Origin: Mycobacterium sp. 852013-50091_SCH5140682
GTDB lineage: Bacteria > Actinomycetota > Actinomycetes > Mycobacteriales > Mycobacteriaceae
Direction of reading: 5' to 3'
Assembly: GCF_001665685.1 (NCBI RefSeq)
Contig: NZ_LZTB01000100.1
Location: 248,001-312,000 of the forward strand
Length of the DNA: 64,000 nucleotides
The notes under the pieces: generated by a model
The model's database searches: none
Seen by the model: the letters and a program-made list of their open reading frames with translations, nothing else
What the model was told of the DNA's origin: nothing
Translations under genes and position numbers: made by a program
Part shown: positions 1 to 8,086 of the stretch, one piece after another
How positions within the stretch are numbered: the stretch's first letter is position 1
Layout: each line of letters begins with the position of its first letter

Positions 1-774
1 GTCGTTGGAGCCTCCGGGGGCACATTTCACGGCCCAGCCCGGCTGGCCGCCGCCGGAGGCGTTGCCCGACCGCGGGACGCAGTTGCTGAATTCTTTGTTG
101 GGATATTCGCCCAGCGGGCCCGTCGCAAGCCGTTGGTGGTCACGCAACTTGACGCGACACAGGTTCAGGACCGCATGCTGCATGGCGACGGTGACTCGTT
201 GTCCGCGGCCGGTGTACTCACGTTGATACAGCGCGGCCAGGATGCCGGCCACGGCGTGGATGCCGGTGCCGGAATCCCCGATCTGCGCACCCGTGGCCAG
301 AGGCGGGCCGTCCTCGAAGCCAGTGGTGCTCATCGACCCGCCCATGGCCTGCGCGATGACTTCATAGGCCTTGAAGTGGGTGTACGGGCCGTCGCCGAAG
401 CCCTTGATGGACGCGAAGATCAACCGCGGGTTGATGCGCCGCAGCTCGTCCCATCCGAAGCCCATGCGTTCGATGGCTCCCGGACCGAAGTTCTCGGCGA
501 GGATGTCGAAACGCGGCAGTAGCTCAGCAAAAATCCGCTTGCCCTCAGGGGCTTTCATGTTGAGCGTGATGCTGCGCTTGTTGCAGTTGAGCATCGTGAA
601 GTAGAGGCTGTCGACGTCGGGTATGTCCCGCAGCTGCTTTCGCGTGACGTCGCCGGAGGGCGCCTCCAGTTTCACGACGTCGGCGCCGAGCCAGGCCAGG
701 ATCTGTGTGCATGACGGGCCGGACTGGACGTGGGTCATGTCCAGGACGCGCACGCCTTCGAGTGCCTTCCTCAA
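1..774 (-). CDS. frc: Formyl-CoA:oxalate CoA-transferase (class III), 3' end beyond window
   Basis: Class III CoA-transferase that should move CoA between formyl-CoA (or a similar donor) and oxalate in the cytosol, the activating step of oxalate breakdown. The first 258 residues are visible. They include the IGDSGTG motif with the catalytic Asp at about residue 167 and the GGGQPGWA glycine loop that marks true Frc enzymes. The TTG start at 774 is chosen because AAGGGGA lies 6 nt upstream and the protein then begins like its relatives. It is a close paralogue of the plus-strand gene at 1541 and is transcribed away from it. No oxalyl-CoA decarboxylase is in view. The C-terminus runs off the left edge. 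Family call is firm; exact donor is inferred. Confidence 0.88.
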   Translation of the reverse strand, partial: MRKALEGVRVLDMTHVQSGPSCTQILAWLGADVVKLEAPSGDVTRKQLRDIPDVDSLYFTMLNCNKRSITLNMKAPEGKRIFAELLPRFDILAENFGPGAIERMGFGWDELRRINPRLIFASIKGFGDGPYTHFKAYEVIAQAMGGSMSTTGFEDGPPLATGAQIGDSGTGIHAVAGILAALYQREYTGRGQRVTVAMQHAVLNLCRVKLRDHQRLATGPLGEYPNKEFSNCVPRSGNASGGGQPGWAVKCAPGGSND

Positions 775-958
775 GGCCGTCCCCTTATGTGTGATCGCTC
801 GGGTTCGTCGCCTTCGACGTCTCGCGTCGGGGTCGAACCACAGATGGATCAGCGACCGCTTGCCGGACCCGGCACAGCTGCAGCTGTCGTCGACTACTCA
901 GTGCGTTGTGTGAAGGCGGTCACGGATCGGTCGAGAACGTAACCGACATCACATCGAA

Positions 959-975
959 CCGTATACTTCATACAA
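959..975. promoter_or_regulatory. Operator-like inverted repeat, site 1 of frc control region
   Basis: CCGTATACTTCATACAA contains GTAT-N5-ATAC and matches the site at 1434-1450 at 11 of 17 positions (shared pattern CC..ATAC...AT.CAA). Two copies in one divergent control region suggest a dedicated regulator; FadR/GntR- or IclR-type proteins bind repeats of this size. The binder is unknown. The IclR gene at 4586 is the nearest candidate. Confidence 0.35.
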
Positions 976-1433
976 TCTGGACGCAATACCCGAATTTCCT
1001 GTTGATTCCCTGGAGGTTCTTGACAGCCTCGGTCGCGGGGGAGTGCAGGTCGGTTCTCGTGATGCGTGTCTGGGCGGGTGTGTGGTTGCCTGCCGCCCCA
1101 GCCAACCGGGTGGCGACGATTCGGTCCGCGCGTAGGCGGGATCGGGAGGGGCATCCCGGATATCGATCTAATTCCTTGCAGTACAGGATATTTGGTGGTC
1201 GTGCCGTGCGGCTCGGGCCCGCCTTCATGGCGGCATCGGGGTGAAACTTTGTGGCGTGCGGGCGGTTTGCGGCCACCTTGGGAAGTGGCGGGACCGGGGT
1301 GGGCCGTTCGGAGGTTCGGCGCCGATGTCCCGCGGGGTGATTCGTCGGGGCGGTACGGCCGCATGGCGAGAAATCTGTGAGTACTTGGGAAATGCTGGAC
1401 AAATCGGTGTTACGCATACCACACTGTCGTCTA

Positions 1434-1450
1434 CCTCATACGGTATGCAA
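1434..1450. promoter_or_regulatory. Operator-like inverted repeat, site 2, 91 bp before frc
   Basis: CCTCATACGGTATGCAA holds the odd palindrome CATAC-G-GTATG (1437-1447) and resembles the repeat at 959-975. It sits 91 bp before the ATG at 1541, a normal place for an operator or activator site. A second small palindrome, TGTG-ATC-CACA, follows at 1454-1464. Inferred from symmetry and repetition only. Confidence 0.4.
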
Positions 1451-1540
1451 TGTTGTGATCCACATCATCCATCCGCAGCTGCAGGATGGATCCCCGGGCC
1501 CACGACGGCGCAACCTTCTGCCAGTGAAGGAAGTTGAGTC

Positions 1541-2812
1541 ATGGTTCAGATCCCCACGGTCGTGGAATCGGATCCCGCACAGCCGAGCCGAGCACTCGAC
1601 GGCGTTCGCGTGCTCGATATGACGCACGTCCAGTCGGGACCCTCGGCGACGCAGCTGCTCGCGTGGCTGGGCGCGGACGTCATCAAGTTGGAGGCACCGG
1701 GCACCGGGGACATCACCCGCAGCCAGCTTCGTGACATACCCGGTGCCGACAGCCTGTATTTCACGATGCTCAACTGCAACAAGCGCAGCATCACCGTGAA
1801 CATGAAATCCGATGCGGGCAAGCAGATTTTCACCGACCTGGTGTCGCGTGTCGACATCCTCGTCGAGAACTTCGGGCCTGGGGTGGTCGACCGGTTCGGG
1901 TTCCCCTGGGAGCGACTGAAAGAGATCAACCCTCGCTTGATCTACGCCTCGATCAAGGGATTCGGTCCCGGGAAGTACTTCGACTTCAAGGCGTACGAGG
2001 TCATCGCACAGGCCATGGGTGGCTCGATGGCCACCACCGGATTCGAGAACGGCCCGCCGATGGCCACGGGCGCGCAAATCGGTGACTCGGGGACCGGCAT
2101 CCACCTTGTCGCCGGAATCTTGGCCGCGCTCTACCAACGCACCAACACCGGTCGTGGGCAGCGTGTCGAGGTGGCGATGCAAGAGGCAGTCCTCAACCTC
2201 TGCCGGGTCAAGCTGCGTGATCAGCAGCGGTTGGCCGGCGGGCCGCTCCGCGAATACCCCAACGAGCGATTCGGTGACGAGGTGCCGCGGTCGGGCAATG
2301 CCTCGGGTGGTGGCCAACCGGGTTGGGCGGTGCGGACCAAAGGCGGAGGACCGAATGACTACATCTACGTGATCGTTCAGCCCCAGGTCTGGGGCCCGCT
2401 TGCCGAGTTGATCGGTAGGCCTGATCTTGCCGATCACCCGGACTGGGTCCGTCCGGAAGACCGGTTGCCCAAGTTGGACAAGGTTTTTGCGCTGATCGAG
2501 GACTGGTCGGAGAAGCACACCAAATGGGAGGCGCTCGACGCTCTCAACAAACTCAACGTTCCGTGCGGGCCGGTGCTGTCCACCAAGGAGCTGATCGAGG
2601 ACGAAACTCTCATGGACCTCGGCGCCGTCGTCAGCGTGGATCATCCGGTGCGCGGGACCTTCAAGACCGTGGGTTCGCCGCTGAGACTGTCGGATTCACC
2701 CATCGACATCGTCCGTTCGCCGCTCCTCGGCGAGCACACCGACGAGATCTGTACCGAACTCGGCTACACGCCTGAACAGCTCGAGTTGTTCAGGGACACC
2801 GGAGTCATCTGA
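1541..2812 (+). CDS. frc: Formyl-CoA:oxalate CoA-transferase
   Basis: Full-length class III CoA-transferase of 423 aa, the normal size for Frc. It should convert oxalate to oxalyl-CoA with release of formate or another acid. Visible marks are the N-terminal Rossmann-like half with GVRVLDMTHVQSGP (21-34), IGDSGTG with catalytic Asp182, the flexible glycine loop GGGQ (256-259) followed by PGWAV, and a C-terminal PLLGEHT segment typical of Frc. ATG 1541 is preceded by GGAAG. The first 17 residues are an extension compared with the paralogue at 1-774. The MFS carrier of the oxalate/formate type follows on the same strand and supports the oxalate role. Acetyl- or succinyl-CoA as donor cannot be excluded. 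Confidence 0.92.
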   Translation: MVQIPTVVESDPAQPSRALDGVRVLDMTHVQSGPSATQLLAWLGADVIKLEAPGTGDITRSQLRDIPGADSLYFTMLNCNKRSITVNMKSDAGKQIFTDLVSRVDILVENFGPGVVDRFGFPWERLKEINPRLIYASIKGFGPGKYFDFKAYEVIAQAMGGSMATTGFENGPPMATGAQIGDSGTGIHLVAGILAALYQRTNTGRGQRVEVAMQEAVLNLCRVKLRDQQRLAGGPLREYPNERFGDEVPRSGNASGGGQPGWAVRTKGGGPNDYIYVIVQPQVWGPLAELIGRPDLADHPDWVRPEDRLPKLDKVFALIEDWSEKHTKWEALDALNKLNVPCGPVLSTKELIEDETLMDLGAVVSVDHPVRGTFKTVGSPLRLSDSPIDIVRSPLLGEHTDEICTELGYTPEQLELFRDTGVI

Positions 2813-3086
2813 GCAAGACAGTCGCGATCATCTGGTGGCCGAGAGGATGAGAACGAAAGGACGACACAGTGATCCGATAGAGCTCGGAGCGCGGCGACGC
2901 AGGTGACCACCGCATTCGACCGCTGCACCAACACGTGCGAATTGCGCAGCTGCACTGCGCCCGCCGCACCAGGTTCTGTTCGGGCCCGCACCCGGCAGAA
3001 ACCAAACAAGCGCTCCGATGCCTGTCGCGTGAATCGCGCGCGGCACCGGCGTGCGCATGTTCACCATTCCTAGAAAGAGGATAACG

Positions 3087-4472
3087 ATGTCGCCAACTAT
3101 CGCAACCTATCGCGAAGTCATCGACGCGAACGGCCGCGTATACAGGGTCGGTGAGACCGACCGGCAACTCCTCGGCAGACCCCGGTCATGGATGGTCTGG
3201 CTGCCGTGGATCGCGATGCTGGCAGTCAGCGTGTACGAGTACGGCTTTGGCGCTGCCGCCCAAACACTTCGGGAGGCGCACCACTGGAGCATGTCTCAGA
3301 CGTTCTGGCTGCTGTCCATCTGGGCGTTCTTCCAGGCCGCCGTAGCATTTCCCGCCGGGAAGCTGCGGGAGAAGGGGACAGTCTCCCCGCGTGCCGCGAT
3401 GCTCGCCGGAGCGGCCATGTCCGCCATCGGGTTCTTCAGCATCACCCAGGGCAATCTCATCTTGGCCTACCTCGGGTTCGCGGTGTGCGGAGGGATCGGT
3501 GTCGGACTGGTCTACGCCACCTGCATCAACATGGTCGGCAAGTGGTATCCGGAGCGCCGCGGCGCCAAGACCGGGTTCGTGAACAGCGGATTCGCCTATG
3601 GTGCAGTGCCGTTCATCTTCATCTTCAGCTACCTGTTGCACCCGACCACCTACGCGTGGCTGCTGGACCTGGTGGGCATATTCATGCTCGTCGTCGTTGC
3701 CGGGAGTGGGTGGTTCTTCCGGGACCCGCCCAAGAGCTGGTGGCCGGCAGACATCGATCCGCTGCAGCCGGCATCCGGCGCAAAAGCCGACAGCCTGCGC
3801 AAGAACCCGCCTGCCGTACGTCAGTACACGCCCATGGAAGCCATCAGGACCGGCATGCTGCCGTTGATGTGGCTTTCGCTCGGGATCAGCGCCGGCGTAT
3901 CGCTTTTCGGTATCAGCTACATGGTTCCGTTCGCCAAGGCAGAGGGATTCGGACCACTGATCGCTGCATCCTCGGCGGGAGTGTTGTCCGTCATCAATGG
4001 CACCGGGCGCGCGGTGACGGGCTACATCTCCGACAAGATCGGCCGCAAGCAGGCGCTCATCCTCGTGCTGTTGGTGGAGGCGGGCTCATTGGTCGGGCTG
4101 TTGTACGCGGGTAAGGCCGGCAACGAGATCGCGTTTCTGGCCTTCGCGTTCCTGGTCGGATTCGGTGGCGGCGCGTTCTACCCGATGTTCGCCGCGCTCA
4201 CGCCGGACTACTTCGGCGAGAACAACAACGCGAGCAACTACGGTCTCGTGTACAGCTCCAAACTCCTTGGTTCTGTGGTGGGTATCGGTGTGGGGGCCAG
4301 TGTCATCGACTCCTGGGGCTACACCGGTGCGTACTGGCTGGCGGCCGCGAGTGCCCTGGTGTCGGCGGGCATCGCGCTGTTCTTCCGTCAGCCGGGGCGC
4401 AAAGTGCCCGCGAGTGAGACCAGCACCATGAAACCCCGGGTACGACTGACACCGAGGCTCGCGACCGGTTAG
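3087..4472 (+). CDS. MFS transporter, oxalate:formate antiporter (OFA) type
   Basis: Twelve-helix inner-membrane carrier of the major facilitator superfamily, 461 aa from this start. It should exchange or import oxalate or a related small dicarboxylate. Features are the hydrophobic helices from about residue 36, the cytoplasmic loop after helix 6 (WFFRDPPKSWWP), and the paired MFS loop motif GYISDKIGRKQA in the second half. ATG 3087 is chosen over ATG 3051 because AAAGAGG lies 6 nt before it. It stands between frc and the IclR gene and ends in a strong hairpin. The 274-bp leader after frc has no clear promoter, so the two may be one transcript. Substrate is inferred from context and the OFA resemblance. 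Confidence 0.82.
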   Translation: MSPTIATYREVIDANGRVYRVGETDRQLLGRPRSWMVWLPWIAMLAVSVYEYGFGAAAQTLREAHHWSMSQTFWLLSIWAFFQAAVAFPAGKLREKGTVSPRAAMLAGAAMSAIGFFSITQGNLILAYLGFAVCGGIGVGLVYATCINMVGKWYPERRGAKTGFVNSGFAYGAVPFIFIFSYLLHPTTYAWLLDLVGIFMLVVVAGSGWFFRDPPKSWWPADIDPLQPASGAKADSLRKNPPAVRQYTPMEAIRTGMLPLMWLSLGISAGVSLFGISYMVPFAKAEGFGPLIAASSAGVLSVINGTGRAVTGYISDKIGRKQALILVLLVEAGSLVGLLYAGKAGNEIAFLAFAFLVGFGGGAFYPMFAALTPDYFGENNNASNYGLVYSSKLLGSVVGIGVGASVIDSWGYTGAYWLAAASALVSAGIALFFRQPGRKVPASETSTMKPRVRLTPRLATG

Positions 4473-4478
4473 GCGGGC

Positions 4479-4530
4479 CGGCGCCGGGCGGCCGAGGGTA
4501 GGTCAACAAACCCTCGGCCGCCCGGCGCCG
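4479..4530. terminator. 21-bp perfect hairpin after the MFS gene
   Basis: Arms 4479-4499 and 4510-4530 are perfectly complementary (begin CGGCGCCGGG, end CCCGGCGCCG) around a 10-nt loop AGGTCAACAA. It begins 6 nt after the MFS stop. There is no T-tract, as is common for mycobacterial terminators. It lies just before the IclR start, so it separates the frc-MFS unit from the regulator. Confidence 0.7.
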
Positions 4531-4585
4531 CCGTCGCGGGTCGCCGATGACGCAGTCGAACTACAAACGAGGATCGGAGGGTTCG

Positions 4586-5365
4586 GTGTCGGACGAATCG
4601 TCGCCCCGGGTAGGTGTCCATTCGGTGGAGCGGGCATTCGAGCTGTTGGAGATCCTGGCCAGCTGTGGTGGCAGCATGGCCTTGAGCGAGTTGGCGACTC
4701 GCGCGGAGCTGCCGCAACCCACGATTCATCGTTTCGCTCGGACCCTGTTGACCATGGGATACCTCCGACAGCACGACGACCGGCGTTATGCCCTTGGCCC
4801 CAAGATGGTTCGTCTGGGTGCCAGCGCGGCACAACTCAACGGCGCCTGGTCTCGCCCGTATCTGGCGGAACTGGTCGAGCGGACGGGCGAGAGCGCCAAC
4901 ATGGCAGTCTTGGACAACGACAGGGCGATCTACGTGGCCCAGGTGCCGTCCCCGCACACGATGCGGATGTTCACCGAAGTGGGCAGACGTGTCCACCTGC
5001 ATTGCACCGGGGTCGGGAAGGGCTTGCTCATGCAGCTGCCGAACGATGTGGTGCGTACGTTGATGACTCGTGTCGGGATGCCCACGAGCAACCAGAATTC
5101 GCTCACGACGCCGGACGCGCTGATCCGCGACATCGAGTTGAGCCGGTCACGCGGTTACGCGGTCGACGAGGGTGAGCAGGAGATCGGTGTTCGGTGCTTT
5201 GCGGTCCCGGTTCCGGCGGCCCCGACGTTGACGGTGATCTCGATATCCGGGCCTGCGGTCCGGCTCACATCGACGTCGGCGACCGAGGTGTCAGAGCTGT
5301 TGAAGCGCGTCGCACGGGACATCGCAACGGAATTCGTCAAAGAAGAGCGCCCCGCCACCGCGTAG
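4586..5365 (+). CDS. IclR-family transcriptional regulator (AllR-like)
   Basis: DNA-binding regulator of 259 aa with a winged helix-turn-helix at about residues 12-75 (SVERAFELLEIL, then PQPTIHRFARTL as recognition helix) and a C-terminal IclR effector domain (TGVGKGLLMQ, GYAVDEGEQEIGVRCFAVPV). GTG 4586 is preferred because GGAGG ends 5 nt before it; ATG 4547 would add 13 residues without a ribosome binding site. IclR proteins such as AllR control glyoxylate and allantoin genes in response to glyoxylate-type metabolites. Lying between the oxalate genes and gcl-glxR-hyi, it probably controls one or both. The inverted repeat at 8966-8980 is a candidate target. Confidence 0.88.
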   Translation: MSDESSPRVGVHSVERAFELLEILASCGGSMALSELATRAELPQPTIHRFARTLLTMGYLRQHDDRRYALGPKMVRLGASAAQLNGAWSRPYLAELVERTGESANMAVLDNDRAIYVAQVPSPHTMRMFTEVGRRVHLHCTGVGKGLLMQLPNDVVRTLMTRVGMPTSNQNSLTTPDALIRDIELSRSRGYAVDEGEQEIGVRCFAVPVPAAPTLTVISISGPAVRLTSTSATEVSELLKRVARDIATEFVKEERPATA

Positions 5366-5381
5366 CGATGGTGGGGCGCTC
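5345..5381. terminator. Weak hairpin between convergent IclR gene and gcl
   Basis: GAGCGCCCC (5345-5353) pairs with GGGGCGCTC (5373-5381) across the IclR stop codon; three more pairs are possible with a bulge. No T-tract. It lies in the short space between two convergent genes and may stop transcription in both directions. Confidence 0.4.
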
Positions 5382-5402
5382 CGCCGAAGCGACCGACCCG
5401 AA

Positions 5403-7196
5403 CTAGTCGAGCAGCTGCGCCAACGCTGTGGGCGCGTCATCGAGGGACTCCGCGAGATCACCGAACTCGACGATGTTGTCGATTTCGGTGCCCATGGCGA
5501 TGTTGGTGATCTTCTCAAGGAAGACCTCGACCACCACCGGCACTTTGTGTTCCCTGGCGAGTTGACGCGCCTTTGCCAGTGACGGACCGATGTCCTGAGG
5601 TTCGACAACCTGAATCGCCTTGCAGCCCAGACCCTCGACGACCCGCAGATGGTCAACGCCGTAGCCCTTCGGCACGGCCCCCTCGGTTTCCTGGGCATTG
5701 ATGTTGTCGAAGCCCAGCGACACGCAGTAGTTCATGTCGAAGTTGCGCTGCGCTTGACGGATCAGGCCCAGGTACGAGTTGTTCACCACCACATGGACAT
5801 ACGGCAGGTTGAACTGTGCTCCGACGGCCAGCTCCTCGATGAGGAACTGGAAGTCGTAGTCGCCGGACAGGCCCACCACGTTCGCTTCGGGGTCTGCGGC
5901 GACCACGCCGAGGGCGGCCGGCACCGTCCATCCGAGTGGGCCGGCCTGGCCACAGTTGATCCAGTTCCGTGGTCCGTACACGTGCAGGAACTGCCCGCCG
6001 GCGATCTGCGACAGACCGATGGCGGTGACGTAGCGGGTGTCACGGCCGAGCACCCGGTTCATCTCTTCGTAGACCCGCTGCGGCTTGATCGGCACGTCGT
6101 CGAAGTGGGTTTTGCGGTGCATGGTCTGCTTGCGCTGCAGGCACTCCTGGGCCCACGTGCTCCAGTCCGGTAGCGAGCCTGCGGCTTGCCGCTCCCTGGC
6201 GACGGCCACGAACTGTTCGAGCGCGGCCTTCGCATCCGAGACGATTCCGTAGTCGGGGGCGAACACCCGGCCGATCTGCGTCGGCTCGATGTCGACGTGC
6301 ACGAAGCGGCGCCCGTTGCGATAGGTGTCCAGGCCGCCGGTATGCCGGTTGGCCCACCGATTGCCGATGCCGAGGACGAAGTCGGACGCGAGCATGTTCG
6401 CGTTGCCGTAGCGCTGGGAGGTCTGCAGTCCGACCATGCCCGCCGCGAGCCTGTGGTCGTCCGGGATGCTGCCCCACCCCATCAGCGTCGGCACCACAGG
6501 GACGTTCAGGATCTCCGCCAGTTCGACGAGCAGAGCGGACGCGTCGGCGTTGATGATCCCGCCGCCGGCGACGATCAGCGGCCGCTCGGCGGAGGCCAAC
6601 ATGGCGATGGCCTTGGTGGCCTGCGCGCGCGAGGCGGCGGGCTTGTAGACGGGCAGGGGTTGGTACGACTCGGCGTCGAAATCGATCTCGGCCAGTTGGA
6701 CGTCGATGGGCAAGTCGATGAGGACCGGGCCTGGTCGGCCCGACCGCATGAGGTGAAATGCCTGCGCGAACGCACCGGGCACCTGACCGGGCTCGAGGAC
6801 CGTCATCGCCATCTTGGTCACCGGCGCGGCGATCGCGGCGATGTCGACGGCCTGGAAGTCCTCCTTGTGGAGCTTGTCCACGGGTGCCTGGCCGGTGATC
6901 GCCAGGATCGGGATGGAATCGGCTGACGCCGAGTACAACCCGGTGATCATGTCCGTGCCGGCAGGCCCGGACGTGCCGATGCACACCCCGATGTTCCCCG
7001 CGGCGGCCCGGGTGAAGCCTTCGGCCATGTGACTGGCGGCTTCGACATGCCGGGCGAGGACGTGTTTGATGCCACCGTGGGCGCGCATCGCCGAGTAGAA
7101 CGGGTTGATCGCCGCCCCGGGCAGGCCGAAAGCCTGGGTGGCACCTTCGATTTCGAGGATTCGGACGGCGGCGTCGACCGTTCGCATGCGTGTCAT
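5403..7196 (-). CDS. gcl: Glyoxylate carboligase (tartronate-semialdehyde synthase)
   Basis: ThDP- and FAD-dependent enzyme that condenses two glyoxylates to tartronate semialdehyde with loss of CO2. The 597 aa align along their full length with E. coli Gcl, including the start, QAPVDKLHKEDFQAVDI and GYGVDHLRVVEGLGCKAI. Residue 51 is Val in RHVEAASHMAEG, where most ThDP enzymes have the proton-relay Glu; this is the signature of glyoxylate carboligase. The ThDP segment is GDYDFQF...VVVNNSYLG. Its ATG overlaps the glxR stop by 4 bp (ATGA), so it is the last gene of the hyi-glxR-gcl operon. An extra stretch, ETEGAVPKG, is inserted before GYGVDH relative to E. coli. Confidence 0.96.
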   Translation of the reverse strand: MTRMRTVDAAVRILEIEGATQAFGLPGAAINPFYSAMRAHGGIKHVLARHVEAASHMAEGFTRAAAGNIGVCIGTSGPAGTDMITGLYSASADSIPILAITGQAPVDKLHKEDFQAVDIAAIAAPVTKMAMTVLEPGQVPGAFAQAFHLMRSGRPGPVLIDLPIDVQLAEIDFDAESYQPLPVYKPAASRAQATKAIAMLASAERPLIVAGGGIINADASALLVELAEILNVPVVPTLMGWGSIPDDHRLAAGMVGLQTSQRYGNANMLASDFVLGIGNRWANRHTGGLDTYRNGRRFVHVDIEPTQIGRVFAPDYGIVSDAKAALEQFVAVARERQAAGSLPDWSTWAQECLQRKQTMHRKTHFDDVPIKPQRVYEEMNRVLGRDTRYVTAIGLSQIAGGQFLHVYGPRNWINCGQAGPLGWTVPAALGVVAADPEANVVGLSGDYDFQFLIEELAVGAQFNLPYVHVVVNNSYLGLIRQAQRNFDMNYCVSLGFDNINAQETEGAVPKGYGVDHLRVVEGLGCKAIQVVEPQDIGPSLAKARQLAREHKVPVVVEVFLEKITNIAMGTEIDNIVEFGDLAESLDDAPTALAQLLD

Positions 7197-8086
7197 TGGT
7201 CCGATCCGCCTTCCTTGCCGGACAACCGCTCAACACCCAGCAGCAGCGCCGAGTGGTCGAGCCCGCCGTCGCCGTTGGCGAGGGCGGACGCCATCAGCTG
7301 TGCGACGACCGACCCGAGCGGGGTGACCACCCCGGCCTCTCGGGCCGCGGCGGTGACGATGCCTAGGTCCTTGTGGTGCAGCGCAATACGGAAACCGGGA
7401 TCGAAGTTGCGGCCGAGCATCTTCGGTGCCTTCTGGTCGAGGACCGCGGAGCCGGCGAGCCCTCCGCCGAGCACCGTGACTGCGGCGTCGATGTCGACGT
7501 CGTAGGCCTTCAGGAAGGTGATGGCCTCTGCGAGCAGCTCGATGTTCCCCGCGACGATCAGCTGGTTGGCGGCCTTGACGGTCTGGCCCGCCCCGTTGGT
7601 GCCGACGTGGACGATGGTTTTGCCGACGGTGTCGAGAATTGGCTTGGCATCGGCAAAGTCGGCGTCGGATCCACCGACCATGATCGACAGGGTCGCGTTC
7701 TTGGCGCCGGGCTCACCGCCGGACACCGGCGCGTCCAGGATGCGAAGGCCACGCTCCGCGCCGATCTTCGCGAACTCCGCGGTCACGTCGGGCCGGATGG
7801 AGGAGAAGTCGATCACCAGGGTGCCGGGCTGGGCGTGTGCGAAGACGCCGTCGTCACCCAACAGCACACTCTGCACGTGCGGCGAGTCGGGCACCATGAT
7901 CGCCACCACGTCGGCATCCTTGACGGCCTGCTCGATCGATTCGGCCGCCGTCCCGCCCGCCGTGACGAGCGCGGCGGTGCGCTCCGGCGAGGTGTCCACG
8001 CCGACGACCTTGTGACCAGCCGCGACCAGGTGACATGCCATGGGGCTGCCCATGATTCCGAGTCCGATGAAACCGATTGTGCTCAT
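7193..8086 (-). CDS. glxR: 2-hydroxy-3-oxopropionate (tartronate semialdehyde) reductase
   Basis: NAD(P)H-dependent beta-hydroxyacid dehydrogenase of 297 aa that reduces tartronate semialdehyde to D-glycerate, the step after gcl. The Rossmann motif GFIGLGIMG is at 5-13, the substrate motif DAPVSGG at 118-124, and the catalytic Lys171 is in GAGQTVKAANQ. ATG 8086 is taken because it overlaps the hyi stop by 4 bp; a longer open frame upstream lies inside hyi. It also overlaps the gcl start by 4 bp, so the three are translationally coupled. The symbol glxR is used in the E. coli sense; in corynebacteria the same letters name an unrelated cAMP regulator. Confidence 0.93.
   Translation of the reverse strand: MSTIGFIGLGIMGSPMACHLVAAGHKVVGVDTSPERTAALVTAGGTAAESIEQAVKDADVVAIMVPDSPHVQSVLLGDDGVFAHAQPGTLVIDFSSIRPDVTAEFAKIGAERGLRILDAPVSGGEPGAKNATLSIMVGGSDADFADAKPILDTVGKTIVHVGTNGAGQTVKAANQLIVAGNIELLAEAITFLKAYDVDIDAAVTVLGGGLAGSAVLDQKAPKMLGRNFDPGFRIALHHKDLGIVTAAAREAGVVTPLGSVVAQLMASALANGDGGLDHSALLLGVERLSGKEGGSDQ

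Larger units (their letters stand above)
775..1540. other. 766-bp non-coding region between divergent frc genes
   Basis: No convincing gene. The open frames here (for example 894-1364 on minus, 906-1244 on plus) overlap one another, lack ribosome binding sites and resemble no family. The region is less GC-rich than its surroundings in places and holds two related inverted repeats near 959 and 1434, plus TGTG-ATC-CACA at 1454-1464. It therefore looks like a long bidirectional promoter region for the two oxalate CoA-transferases. The length is unusual for a simple divergent promoter and could hide a small RNA, which cannot be judged from sequence alone. Confidence 0.6.

Noticed and set aside
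894..1364. 156-residue minus-strand frame in the frc-frc gap
   Set aside because: Pro/Arg-rich composition typical of non-coding GC-rich DNA, no ribosome binding site, no family resemblance, overlapped by frames on the other strand.
2903..3073. 56-codon GTG frame with four Cys codons between frc and the MFS gene
   Set aside because: No ribosome binding site, an Arg/His-rich end and no recognisable family; it could be a leader peptide but the sequence does not support a gene call.
4547..4585. ATG 4547 as start of the IclR gene
   Set aside because: It lacks a ribosome binding site and directly follows the hairpin, whereas GTG 4586 has GGAGG at the proper distance.
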